A DNA stretch of 53,587 nt, from assembly GCA_964352715.1 (NCBI GenBank), contig CAYGSU010000021.1, forward strand, positions 1 to 53,587, read 5' to 3'. Position numbers and translations under genes: made by a program. This DNA is from JAVKBW01 sp964352715 (GTDB lineage: Bacteria; Pseudomonadota; Alphaproteobacteria; UBA8366; Aestuariispiraceae). A model generated the notes under the pieces. The model made no database searches. It was not told where the DNA came from and saw only the letters and a list, made by a program, of their open reading frames with translations. How positions within the stretch are numbered: the stretch's first letter is position 1; each line of letters opens with the position of its first letter. Shown one piece after another: positions 8,423 through 16,922 of the stretch.

Positions 8423-9299
8423 ACGAACCATCCTCGTAACCGGATCGACCGGCTTTATCGGGAAAAGGCTGGTGCACCTTCTGCCGGACAGCGGATGCGC
8501 CGTGCGCGCCTTCGGCCGGGAAAAAACCGGCGATCTTAGCGGCGACACCGACTGGCGGCCGGGGCTGGACGGGGTCGATACGGTCATTCATCTGGCCGGT
8601 CGCGCGCATGTCATGCACGAAACCGAAGCGGATGCAGCCAGTGTGTACACCCGCATCAACCGAGACGCGACACAGGCGCTGGTCGATCAGGCGGCGTCTG
8701 CCGGCGTCCGCCGGATCGTCTATGTCAGCACGTCAAAAGTGATGGGCGAATCCGGCGGCCCCTTCACCGCGCAGGACCCGCCAAACGCGAATGACCCCTA
8801 TAGCCGCAGCAAGCTTGCGGCAGAAGCAGCGTTACAATCCTGCAGCGCGGTGCAATCCGTGATCATCCGGCCGCCACTGGTTTACGGTCCGGGCGTGAAA
8901 GGCAACTTCATCAGCTTGGTGCGGCTGGTCGACAAGGGCCTGCCCTTGCCGTTATCGGCGATTCGCAATCGGCGCAGCCTGATCGGGCTCGACAATCTGT
9001 GCAGCGCCCTGATCGCCGCCATTGATGGCCCCACAGGCGTCTATCTGCCTGCCGACAGCGAAAATCCGTCAACACCGGAGCTGATAATGTTGATTGCGCG
9101 TGCCCTCGACCGAAAAGCGGTTATGCTGCCCTTGCCCGTGCCGCTGCTGAAGGTGCTGGGCCGGATTTCCGGCCGATCATCGGCGATTGACCGGCTGACC
9201 GAGAGTTTTGTCGTCGACGGCACTCTGCCCGGCTGGACGCCGAAGCGAACAATGGCGCAGGAATTGGCGGATACGGTGAAATGGTTCCGAACACTCTAA
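8412..9299 (+). CDS. NAD-dependent sugar-nucleotide reductase/epimerase (WbpV/WreQ-like)
   Basis: A 295-residue extended short-chain dehydrogenase. The nucleotide-binding motif TGSTGFIG is at 10-17, the catalytic pair is Y130 and K134 (PYSRSKLAAE), and VYGPGVKGNF follows. Proteins of this size next to WbpM-type dehydratases reduce the 4-keto-6-deoxy intermediate to UDP-QuiNAc or UDP-FucNAc; a plain 4-epimerase is the alternative. The frame is open further up to 8313 inside the preceding gene, but ATG 8412 starts directly before the Rossmann strand (RTILVTG), so I chose it; this leaves an 11-base overlap with the transferase gene and implies coupled translation. Confidence 0.8.
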   Translation: MPTERTILVTGSTGFIGKRLVHLLPDSGCAVRAFGREKTGDLSGDTDWRPGLDGVDTVIHLAGRAHVMHETEADAASVYTRINRDATQALVDQAASAGVRRIVYVSTSKVMGESGGPFTAQDPPNANDPYSRSKLAAEAALQSCSAVQSVIIRPPLVYGPGVKGNFISLVRLVDKGLPLPLSAIRNRRSLIGLDNLCSALIAAIDGPTGVYLPADSENPSTPELIMLIARALDRKAVMLPLPVPLLKVLGRISGRSSAIDRLTESFVVDGTLPGWTPKRTMAQELADTVKWFRTL

Positions 9300-9351
9300 C
9301 GGCGGACGGACTGCTTGCCTGTCCCGCACGGCATCAGTAAGAACAGCCATC

Positions 9352-11280
9352 ATGGTCGCGCGAAACCTGTCCTTAAGCAGAGCGAGAATAACCTATCTGC
9401 ATGACCTGGTCATGGCGGCGGCATCGTTTCCTGCCGCCCTTTATATCCGGACGGGGCAGGATTTTTCGTTCTATACACGCGACTATCTGGTTGAAGGAAC
9501 GATCGTTTTCACGCTGATTGCGGCGATTACCTTCCGCTGGAGCCGGATGTACCGGGGTATCTGGCGATACGCCTCCATCGACGACCTGCTGGCGATCACC
9601 AAGGCGGTTACGATAACGGTGCTGGCCTTCCTGCCGGTTCTGTTCCTGATGACAAGGCTGGATCTGTTTCCGCGCTCGGTTCCGCTGATCCACTGGTTTC
9701 TGCTGCTGACAATGCTTGGCGGCCCGCGGTTTCTCTACCGCATCCTGAAGGACCGACGCTTCGACCGGATCGCCGCCGCCGTCGGTCATCGCCGTATCCC
9801 TGTCCTGCTGATCGGCGCAGGCGACGAAGCCGAATTGTTTCTGCGGGAGCTGAAGCGCGACCGCGATGCGATGTTCTCTGTGGTCGGCATCGTTGACGAA
9901 AAAGGCACACGGGTCGGACGCGATATTCACGGCGTCTCTGTCATCGCGGGTCTCGACAGACTGCAGCAGCTGATTGACGGCGATGTGCTACCCTCCCGGC
10001 CGCAGAAACTGATCATCACGAAGGACCGGTTGAACGGTGCGCTGGTCGGATCGGTGATGGAAGTTGCCGCAGCAAACGGCCTCACGGTTTCACGGCTGCC
10101 TCGCCTGAGCGAGTTGAAGGCCGGAGAAGGCGCAACCGAAGTCAAACCGATTGCCGTCGAGGACTTGCTGGGCCGGCCGCAGGTGCCGCTCGATCGCGAC
10201 GCCATCCGCAACATCATCAAGGGCCGGCGCGTGCTTGTGACCGGTGCCGGCGGTACGATCGGGTCGGAATTGACCCGGCAGATCGTCGCCCAGAACCCCT
10301 CGGCCATCGGCCTGCTGGATATATCCGAATTCCTGCTTTACGAAATCGACATTGAAATAGCCTCTGCCAGCCCGGAGACGGAGCGCGTAACCATCCTTGG
10401 CGACGTCAAGGACCGGGAACGAATTGAATCCGCCTTTGCGGATTTCAGGCCTGACATCGTGTTCCACGCCGCCGCCCTGAAACATGTTCCGATGGTTGAG
10501 GCCAACCCGATGGAAGGCATCCTGACCAATGTCGTCGGCACACGGGTGGTCGCCGATGCCTGCCGTGCCGCCAACGTCGGCTGCATGGTTCAGATCTCGA
10601 CCGACAAGGCGGTCAATCCGACCAATCTGATGGGCGCCACAAAACGGCTTGCGGAAGCCTATATCCAGGCGCAGGACATGAAGAACAACGGCAACGGCAC
10701 GCGGTTCGTGGCGGTACGCTTCGGCAACGTGCTGGGGTCCACGGGTTCCGTCGTGCCGCTGTTCCAGCGCCAGCTTGCGCAGGGCGGCCCGCTGACCGTG
10801 ACCCACCCGGAAATGACGCGCTATTTCATGACCGTCAAGGAGGCGGTGGAACTGGTTCTGCAATCGGCCACGGCGGCACTGGTCGACGCCCAGACCAAGG
10901 GCAAGATTTTCGTTCTGGACATGGGCGACCCGGTACGGATTGTCGATCTTGCCCGGCAAATGATAAGAATGGCCGGTCTGCGGCCGGACGAAGACATCCG
11001 GATTGATTTCGTCGGCCTGCGGCCCGGTGAAAAGCTGTTTGAAGAATTGCTGCATTCTGACGAAACGATTGTTGCATCCGGCCATCCGGGCCTGAAGCTC
11101 GCAGCGCCGAGGGCCGGTAAGCTGGACTCGCTGATCGCCTCGCTGCAGGAACTCGAAACAGCGGCCCGCAGCCGCAACCGAAGTGCCGCGCTGGATCGAA
11201 TTGTCGAACTTGTGCCGGAATACAGCCCTGACACGGGCATCGCATCCATCATTGCAGATGGAAAAACCGGCCAATCGTGA
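9352..11280 (+). CDS. UDP-sugar 4,6-dehydratase, membrane-bound (WbpM/WreV-like)
   Basis: A 642-residue protein of the long WbpM/CapD class. Four membrane segments lie in residues 15-125, a first Rossmann domain with VLLIGAGDEAE at 151-161, and a catalytic short-chain dehydrogenase domain from about 290 with VLVTGAGGTIGSEL at 294-307. The active-site stretch STDKAVNPTNLMGATK at 416-431 has Met at 427 where short homologues carry Tyr; that replacement is normal for long WbpM-type enzymes. The predicted reaction is UDP-GlcNAc to UDP-4-keto-6-deoxy-GlcNAc. It follows the transferase and reductase genes, completing a set like Rhizobium WreU-WreQ-WreV. It lies 49 bases upstream of purH, which may be a separate unit. 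Confidence 0.9.
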   Translation: MVARNLSLSRARITYLHDLVMAAASFPAALYIRTGQDFSFYTRDYLVEGTIVFTLIAAITFRWSRMYRGIWRYASIDDLLAITKAVTITVLAFLPVLFLMTRLDLFPRSVPLIHWFLLLTMLGGPRFLYRILKDRRFDRIAAAVGHRRIPVLLIGAGDEAELFLRELKRDRDAMFSVVGIVDEKGTRVGRDIHGVSVIAGLDRLQQLIDGDVLPSRPQKLIITKDRLNGALVGSVMEVAAANGLTVSRLPRLSELKAGEGATEVKPIAVEDLLGRPQVPLDRDAIRNIIKGRRVLVTGAGGTIGSELTRQIVAQNPSAIGLLDISEFLLYEIDIEIASASPETERVTILGDVKDRERIESAFADFRPDIVFHAAALKHVPMVEANPMEGILTNVVGTRVVADACRAANVGCMVQISTDKAVNPTNLMGATKRLAEAYIQAQDMKNNGNGTRFVAVRFGNVLGSTGSVVPLFQRQLAQGGPLTVTHPEMTRYFMTVKEAVELVLQSATAALVDAQTKGKIFVLDMGDPVRIVDLARQMIRMAGLRPDEDIRIDFVGLRPGEKLFEELLHSDETIVASGHPGLKLAAPRAGKLDSLIASLQELETAARSRNRSAALDRIVELVPEYSPDTGIASIIADGKTGQS

Positions 11281-11329
11281 TGGGCCAAAATGAAAACCAA
11301 CTGTTCTATAGCAAAGACGGGACACAAGT

Positions 11330-12883
11330 ATGACTGACAGAACCATCACCCGGGCTCTATTGTCCGTATCAGACAAAACCGGGTTGATCCCCTTTGCGAA
11401 GGCACTTGCCCGCCACAAGGTACGGCTGATTTCAACCGGCGGTACCTCCAAGGCGATCAAGGATGCCGGACTGGCCGTCATGGATGTTTCCACCCATACC
11501 GGTTTCCCGGAAATCATGGATGGACGGGTAAAGACCCTTCATCCGACCGTGCATGGCGGCATTCTGGCAGATCGTGACGACCCGAAACATCAGGCAGCGA
11601 TGGACGGTCACAACATCGTGCCGATCGATCTTGTTGTGGTGAACCTGTATCCGTTCGCGAAAACCATCGAAAGCCGCGCCGACTACGATACCTGTATCGA
11701 GAATATCGATATCGGTGGACCGGCGATGATTCGCGCCGCCGCAAAGAATCACAAGCATGTCACAGTTGTCACCGATCCCGGTGAATACCAGGACGTCATC
11801 GACGAAATGGACAAGCTGCATGGAGCGATATCCTTCGATCTGCGCCAGTATCTGGCGCGAGAGGCATTCGCCCGGACCGCTTCCTACGATGCGGTCGTTG
11901 CCGACTGGATCGCCAAGCAGCGCGGCGAATCCTGGCCCAAACGGATGACCGTGACCGGCCGTAAGCAGCAGGAGCTTCGCTACGGCGAAAACCCGCATCA
12001 GCGCGCTGCCGTCTACCGCTATGCGCCGCAGCGGCCCGGTATCGCGACCGCGACCCAGCTTCAGGGCAAGGAATTGAGCTACAACAACTACAACGACGCC
12101 GACGCAGCGCTTCGTGTGGCGGCTGATTTCGAAGAGCCGGTTGTCGTCATCGTCAAACACGCCAATCCGTGCGGCGTCGCGACTGGCAAAACTGTCGCAG
12201 AAGCCTGGCAGGCCGCCCATGACTGCGACCCGGTATCGGCGTTCGGCGGGGTTGTGGCGCTTAACCAGACCCTCGATACGAAAATTGCGGAACGGCTGAT
12301 CGAGCTTTTTCTTGAAGTCGTCGTCGCCCCGAAATGCGATGAAGCAGCATTGGAGATTCTGGCCAAGAAGCCGAACCTGCGCGTTCTGACCACAGGCGAG
12401 ATGCCGAAGATTACCGCCAAGGACCTTCGCGTCGCATCGATCACCGGCGGGCTGTTGATGCAGACCGAGGATGCCGAACACACCGACCGTGAGAACTGCA
12501 CTGTCGTCACCAAAAAGGAACCGACAGAAGACGAATGGCGTGACCTGATGTTTGCCTGGAAAATCGCCAAGCATGTCAAATCGAACGCCATCGTCTATGC
12601 CCGCGGCAATGCGACAGTCGGGATCGGCGCAGGACAGATGAACCGTTTCGATTCATCGCGCATCGCCGCCCAGAAAGCATCCGAACAGATGGGGGTCGAA
12701 GGATCCGTCGTTGCATCCGATGCGTTCTTCCCGTTCGCAGACGGATTGCTTGCAGCCGTTGAGGCTGGTGCGACCGCCGCCATCCAGCCCGGCGGGTCGA
12801 TCAAGGATCAGGAAGTGATCGCCGCCGCCGACAAGGCCGGCATCGCCATGGTCTTCACCGGCAAGCGCCACTTCCGTCACTAG
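11330..12883 (+). CDS. purH: Bifunctional AICAR formyltransferase / IMP cyclohydrolase
   Basis: A 517-residue enzyme for the last two steps of de novo IMP synthesis. The MGS-like cyclohydrolase domain is residues 1-150 (LISTGGTSKAI at 33-43, the block near GRVKTLHPTVHGGIL, and NIDIGGPAMIRAAAKN at 125-140) and the formyltransferase domain follows, with NPHQRAAVY at 221-229 and catalytic K276-H277 in VKHANPCGVATG. Length matches the family. Only ten bases separate it from the next gene. In many alphaproteobacteria it follows the heparinase-family gene directly; here five polysaccharide genes lie in between. Confidence 0.97.
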   Translation: MTDRTITRALLSVSDKTGLIPFAKALARHKVRLISTGGTSKAIKDAGLAVMDVSTHTGFPEIMDGRVKTLHPTVHGGILADRDDPKHQAAMDGHNIVPIDLVVVNLYPFAKTIESRADYDTCIENIDIGGPAMIRAAAKNHKHVTVVTDPGEYQDVIDEMDKLHGAISFDLRQYLAREAFARTASYDAVVADWIAKQRGESWPKRMTVTGRKQQELRYGENPHQRAAVYRYAPQRPGIATATQLQGKELSYNNYNDADAALRVAADFEEPVVVIVKHANPCGVATGKTVAEAWQAAHDCDPVSAFGGVVALNQTLDTKIAERLIELFLEVVVAPKCDEAALEILAKKPNLRVLTTGEMPKITAKDLRVASITGGLLMQTEDAEHTDRENCTVVTKKEPTEDEWRDLMFAWKIAKHVKSNAIVYARGNATVGIGAGQMNRFDSSRIAAQKASEQMGVEGSVVASDAFFPFADGLLAAVEAGATAAIQPGGSIKDQEVIAAADKAGIAMVFTGKRHFRH

Positions 12884-12893
12884 AAGGCAAACA

Positions 12894-13664
12894 ATGGTTC
12901 TGCAGGGAAAAACCGCAATCGTTACAGGTTCCAGTTCAGGAATCGGTCGGTCTATCGCTTGTCTGTTTGCGGCCGAAGGCGCATCCGTCGTGCTGGCGGA
13001 TATTCGCGAAGACCCGAAGGAGGGCGGCGATACCACGCTGGATATGATCCGCGCAGCGGGTGGCAAAGCCGTCTTTCAACACACCGACGTTTCCGACCCT
13101 GAGCATATCGACAGAGCGGTAAACGAAGCGGTAGCGCAATTCGGCAGGCTGGATGTCATGATCAACAACGCCATGACCTTCGCCGGCAAACCACTGCTTG
13201 AAACAAGCCTTGAAGAATGGAACCGGGTGTTGTCGGTGAACCTGACCGGCATGTTTCTGGGCTGCCAGTCTGCCGTACGCCAGATGTTGACGCAGGCGCC
13301 GGTCAATGACGTCAGGGGCCGGCTGGTCAATATCACCTCGCAGCACGGCATGATCGCCTCGCCGCTGGATTGCTCCTATGGCGTCAGCAAGGCCGGCGGG
13401 GTTTACCTGACCCGGCAGATCGCCGCCGATTATGCCAAAGACCTGATTGTCTGCAACGCGGTTGCACCGGGAAAAATCATTACCGGCGCACCGGATGCCG
13501 GCATCGACCCCGATACGCTGGCCTATGCCCGCGCCCGGACACCGATGCCACGCTTCGGACAGCCGAATGACGTCGCCAAAGCGGCGCTGTTCCTGGCAAG
13601 TGATCAGGCCACCTTCATGACCGGGGTGAACCTGATGGTGGATGGCGGATGGATGGCTGCCTAA
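12894..13664 (+). CDS. SDR family oxidoreductase
   Basis: A 256-residue classical short-chain dehydrogenase with TGSSSGIG at 11-18, D36 after the second strand (VVLADIRED), which favours NAD over NADP, and the catalytic residues S149, Y162 and K166 (SYGVSKAG). The usual NNAG is NNAM here (91-94). The C-terminal DGGWMAA block is typical of 3-oxoacyl-reductase-like and sugar or alcohol dehydrogenases. The substrate cannot be told from sequence. It starts ten bases after purH, so it probably shares that transcript, though a functional link with purine synthesis is unlikely. Confidence 0.87.
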   Translation: MVLQGKTAIVTGSSSGIGRSIACLFAAEGASVVLADIREDPKEGGDTTLDMIRAAGGKAVFQHTDVSDPEHIDRAVNEAVAQFGRLDVMINNAMTFAGKPLLETSLEEWNRVLSVNLTGMFLGCQSAVRQMLTQAPVNDVRGRLVNITSQHGMIASPLDCSYGVSKAGGVYLTRQIAADYAKDLIVCNAVAPGKIITGAPDAGIDPDTLAYARARTPMPRFGQPNDVAKAALFLASDQATFMTGVNLMVDGGWMAA

Positions 13665-13738
13665 CGAAAGCCAGTTGACAGAAGCAACCACCTCATCGGA
13701 AATACAAAAACTGTGACGTTTCGCATAAGGCAAATCCG

Positions 13739-15268
13739 ATGGGCCGCAAACCGAACATTCTCCTGATCGTCGCCGACCAGCTTGCACCGCATTTTCTGCC
13801 GGCCTATGGCCACAAGATAACCCGAACGCCGAATATCGACCGGATTGCCGAAACCGGCACTGTCTTCGATGCGGCCTACACGAACAGTCCGCTTTGCGTG
13901 CCTGCGCGAGCCGGTCTTTTCACCGGTCAATTGCCATCCCATGTCGGCAGCTACGACAGCGCCGGCGACTTTTCGTCCAGCACGCCGACAATGGGACATT
14001 ATCTGCGCAATCTCGGCTATCACACCTGCCTCGCCGGCAAATGCCATTTCATCGGGCCGGACCAGTTGCACGGCTTCGAGGACCGGACCACGACGGATAT
14101 CTGCCCGGCAGAAATGATCTGGTATTCGCACTGGGACCGCGACGGCGAAAAGACGCTGCCCTGGTATCACACATTCGACAATGTGAAGAATGCCGGCATC
14201 GCGGAACGCTCGACCCAGCAGGATCACGACTATTCAACAGCGTACACAGCCTCGCAGTGGTTATACGACTGGCGGCGCGGGCAGAACGACCGGCCTTTTT
14301 TCATGCATCTGTCCTTCACTCATCCGCATGATCCCTATGTGACGCAGCAGAAGTACTGGGACAGGTTTCGCCACGACGATATAGACATGCCGGTGACGCC
14401 TTATGTGCCGCTAGAGGAAAGAGACCCTTACAGTGCCTGGCTGTACCGGCACTATGACCGCAGCGAGATTGAAATCACCGAAGAGGATATCCGGCGGTCA
14501 CGTCACGGCTACTACGGCAATATCGCGCTGGTCGACGACCTGATCGGATCGGTTTTCGAGACCTTGCGGGCGATGCGGGAGCTCGACAACACGATTATCC
14601 TGCTTACGGCCGACCACGGCGAAATGCTGGGAGAACGCGGCCAATGGTACAAGATGTCTCCGTTTGAACGCTCGGCGCGCATTCCCATGATTATTTCGGT
14701 TCCCGGCATGAAGGGTGGAAGACGGTCAAGCCGCGCCACATCCCAGATCGACCTTCTGCCAACGCTGGTATCGCTCGCCACAGACGGTGCCAAGGATGAA
14801 CTCGTCACCCCGATAGACGGTAGCGACATGACCGGACTTTTGGAAACAGACGATGCTTCCTGGCCGGATACAGCAGTTGTGGAATTATTCTTTGAAGGCC
14901 TTACACAACCGGCTGTCGCCTACCGGAAGGGTCGCAACAAATACGTCCGAATCAACGATTCAGATGCGATGCTGTTCGACCTTATCGCAGACCCGGAAGA
15001 ACAGAACGATCTGCATGACAACCCGGCACACCGGGAAACGGTATCTGCCATGCAGGCAGACCTCGCCGGCCTCTATGATTTCGAGAACCTGCGCCGGGAT
15101 ATCGTCGCGACTCAGGACAGGCACGACCTGGTGTGCAAGGCGCTTGCGAAAGGCCGGCTGGAACGCTGGGCGTTTCAGCCGTTCACCGATGCCGGCAACC
15201 AGTATTACCGGACAACCAAGACCTGGCACGAACAGGAAGCGGCAGACTTTCTGCGCTTCGACCGATAG
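13739..15268 (+). CDS. betC: Choline-sulfatase
   Basis: A 509-residue arylsulfatase-family hydrolase that would split choline O-sulfate into choline and sulfate. The formylglycine motif is C53-V-P-A-R57, the metal-binding D13 lies in VADQL, K101 and H103 in AGKCHF, and D292-H293 in LLTADHGEMLGERG. The run GPDQLHGFEDRTTTDI at 107-121 and the C-terminal ADFLRF end match choline-sulfatases rather than generic sulfatases. No signal peptide is visible, as in cytoplasmic BetC. Genes for choline oxidation (betA, betB) and the regulator betI are not adjacent; the preceding gene is an SDR 74 bases upstream and the next gene converges 12 bases downstream. Needs a formylglycine-generating enzyme encoded elsewhere. 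Confidence 0.9.
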   Translation: MGRKPNILLIVADQLAPHFLPAYGHKITRTPNIDRIAETGTVFDAAYTNSPLCVPARAGLFTGQLPSHVGSYDSAGDFSSSTPTMGHYLRNLGYHTCLAGKCHFIGPDQLHGFEDRTTTDICPAEMIWYSHWDRDGEKTLPWYHTFDNVKNAGIAERSTQQDHDYSTAYTASQWLYDWRRGQNDRPFFMHLSFTHPHDPYVTQQKYWDRFRHDDIDMPVTPYVPLEERDPYSAWLYRHYDRSEIEITEEDIRRSRHGYYGNIALVDDLIGSVFETLRAMRELDNTIILLTADHGEMLGERGQWYKMSPFERSARIPMIISVPGMKGGRRSSRATSQIDLLPTLVSLATDGAKDELVTPIDGSDMTGLLETDDASWPDTAVVELFFEGLTQPAVAYRKGRNKYVRINDSDAMLFDLIADPEEQNDLHDNPAHRETVSAMQADLAGLYDFENLRRDIVATQDRHDLVCKALAKGRLERWAFQPFTDAGNQYYRTTKTWHEQEAADFLRFDR

Positions 15269-15280
15269 AAGTCGCGCCGG

Positions 15281-16921
15281 TTAGCCTTTCGCCGGGTCGA
15301 AGCCGCGGGCAATGATTTCGGCCTGCATTTCGGCAGCGCCTTCAAAAATGTTCAGGATACGCGCGTCGCACAGTACGCGTGAGATCGGCGTTTCCTGCGC
15401 ATAACCGATGCCGCCGTGAATCTGCAGCGCATTATCCGCCGCAGACCACGAAAGACGCGCCGCCAACAGCTTCGCCATGCCGGCTTCAACATCGCATCGT
15501 CCGCCCTGGTCCTTCTTCCGGGCGGCCATCAAAGCGAGTTGGCGCACCGCCATGATTTCGACAATCATGCGGGCAATCTTGCCGTAGATGCGTTCGAATT
15601 CGATGATCGGCCGGCCGAACTGGATACGCGTTCCGGCAAAGTCGATGGCAAGATCCAGCGCGTTGCCGGCAACACCCAGCGCCCGCGCCGCTGTCTGGAT
15701 GCGGGCGCTTTCGAACGTGTTCATCAACTGCCGGAACCCACGGCCTTCCTCAGCCCCCAGAACGGAGGATGCCGGCACCGAAAACCCGTCGAACCCGATG
15801 TCGTATTCCTTCATGCCGCGATAACCCAGCACCGGAATTTCACCCCCCTGCATGCCGGGGTCGGGGAACGGGTTGTCTGTCGTGCCGCGTGTCTTTTCGG
15901 CAAGAAACATGGTCAGCCCTCGATGTCCCGGCTCGTCCGGGTTGGTTCTGGCCAGCAGGGTCATCAGGTCGGACCGCGCGGCATGGGTGATCCAGGTCTT
16001 GTTGCCGGTGATAACGTAGCTGTCGCCGTCGCGCCGCGCCCGGGTCTTCAGGCTTGCAAGGTCCGACCCGGTATTCGGTTCCGTAAATACCGCCGTCGGC
16101 AGGATTTCGCCTGAAGCGATTTTCGGCAGCAGACGGGCTTTCTGTTCTTCGGTGCCGGCGTTCTGGATCAGCTCACCTGCGATTTCGGACCGGGTGCCCA
16201 GACTGCCAACACCGATATAACCGCGTGACAGTTCTTCCGTCACGACGCACATGGCAAGTTTGCCGAGGCCGGTGCCGCCATATTCCTCGCGGATCGTCAG
16301 GCCGAACACACCGAGTTCCGACAGTTTTTCAACCACCTCGTCCGGGATCAGCACATCGCGCAAATGCCATTGATGTGCATGTGGCGTCACTTCTTTTCTG
16401 GTCCATTCCTCAAACTGAGATGCAATCGCAGTGAATGTTTCGTCCAGCCCACGGTCACCGAATTCCTGCCGGTTCAGACTTTCCTCAACGATCTCCTTCG
16501 CAAGTCTGTATATCGACCCCGCGCGAAACGACACGACAGCGCGGTCTTCCGCGAAAGCGTCCGCAAGACGACGACAGGTATCGCCCGCAAGATCGAAATC
16601 CTCCGGCCGGATAACTTCATCCTGGCTCATCGCGATACCGTGCCGAAGCTGGCCCAGATAGTCGGCGAAGGCGGCTCTGGCGATCATGATTTCCAGCCGT
16701 TGCAGCCGGCTTTCCTCAGCCAGCCCTTCCACCCATTCCAGCAAGGCGGCGAGTGTTTCCACATAGGCCGCCATCCAGGCATGGCCGTGGCGCAGGAACT
16801 GCGTTTCCTTCGCGACGTCCAGTGAAATCAGATGGTTTCGGATTTCGCCAACATAAGTCCGCGCCGCCATTGTGGCGTTTCGCATATTTGCCAGAAGGTC
16901 TTTCCGGTCATCATCGCTCAT
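15281..16921 (-). CDS. mcd: Acyl-CoA dehydrogenase, probable (2S)-methylsuccinyl-CoA dehydrogenase
   Basis: A 546-residue flavoprotein. An extra helical N-terminal region of about 150 residues precedes a standard acyl-CoA dehydrogenase fold (FGLTIREEYGGTGLG near 222, FTEPNTGSDLASL near 292, a helical C-terminal domain with QIHGGIGYAQETPISR, and NIFEGAAEMQ, whose Glu is at the catalytic position). The extension, total length and the segment EIPVLGYRGMKEYDIGFDGF agree with methylsuccinyl-CoA dehydrogenase of the ethylmalonyl-CoA pathway as I remember it. That enzyme oxidises (2S)-methylsuccinyl-CoA to mesaconyl-C1-CoA. Its ATG comes one base after the stop of the CoA-transferase gene, so the two are coupled. 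The substrate assignment is by resemblance only; another branched acyl-CoA is possible. Confidence 0.75.
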   Translation of the reverse strand: MSDDDRKDLLANMRNATMAARTYVGEIRNHLISLDVAKETQFLRHGHAWMAAYVETLAALLEWVEGLAEESRLQRLEIMIARAAFADYLGQLRHGIAMSQDEVIRPEDFDLAGDTCRRLADAFAEDRAVVSFRAGSIYRLAKEIVEESLNRQEFGDRGLDETFTAIASQFEEWTRKEVTPHAHQWHLRDVLIPDEVVEKLSELGVFGLTIREEYGGTGLGKLAMCVVTEELSRGYIGVGSLGTRSEIAGELIQNAGTEEQKARLLPKIASGEILPTAVFTEPNTGSDLASLKTRARRDGDSYVITGNKTWITHAARSDLMTLLARTNPDEPGHRGLTMFLAEKTRGTTDNPFPDPGMQGGEIPVLGYRGMKEYDIGFDGFSVPASSVLGAEEGRGFRQLMNTFESARIQTAARALGVAGNALDLAIDFAGTRIQFGRPIIEFERIYGKIARMIVEIMAVRQLALMAARKKDQGGRCDVEAGMAKLLAARLSWSAADNALQIHGGIGYAQETPISRVLCDARILNIFEGAAEMQAEIIARGFDPAKG

Positions 16922-16922
16922 T

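Noticed and set aside
10612..10644. Met in place of catalytic Tyr in the dehydratase
   Set aside because: Long WbpM-type dehydratases normally have Met here, so it is not a defect.
10090..11517. Long antisense open frame over the dehydratase and purH start
   Set aside because: Low-complexity composition with no recognisable domain, entirely opposite two well-supported genes.
11432..12574. Antisense frame of 380 codons within purH
   Set aside because: No family features; purH is complete on the plus strand.
13675..13680. Perfect TTGACA upstream of betC
   Set aside because: No acceptable -10 element lies 16-18 bases downstream; the nearest, TACAAA, is 22 bases away.
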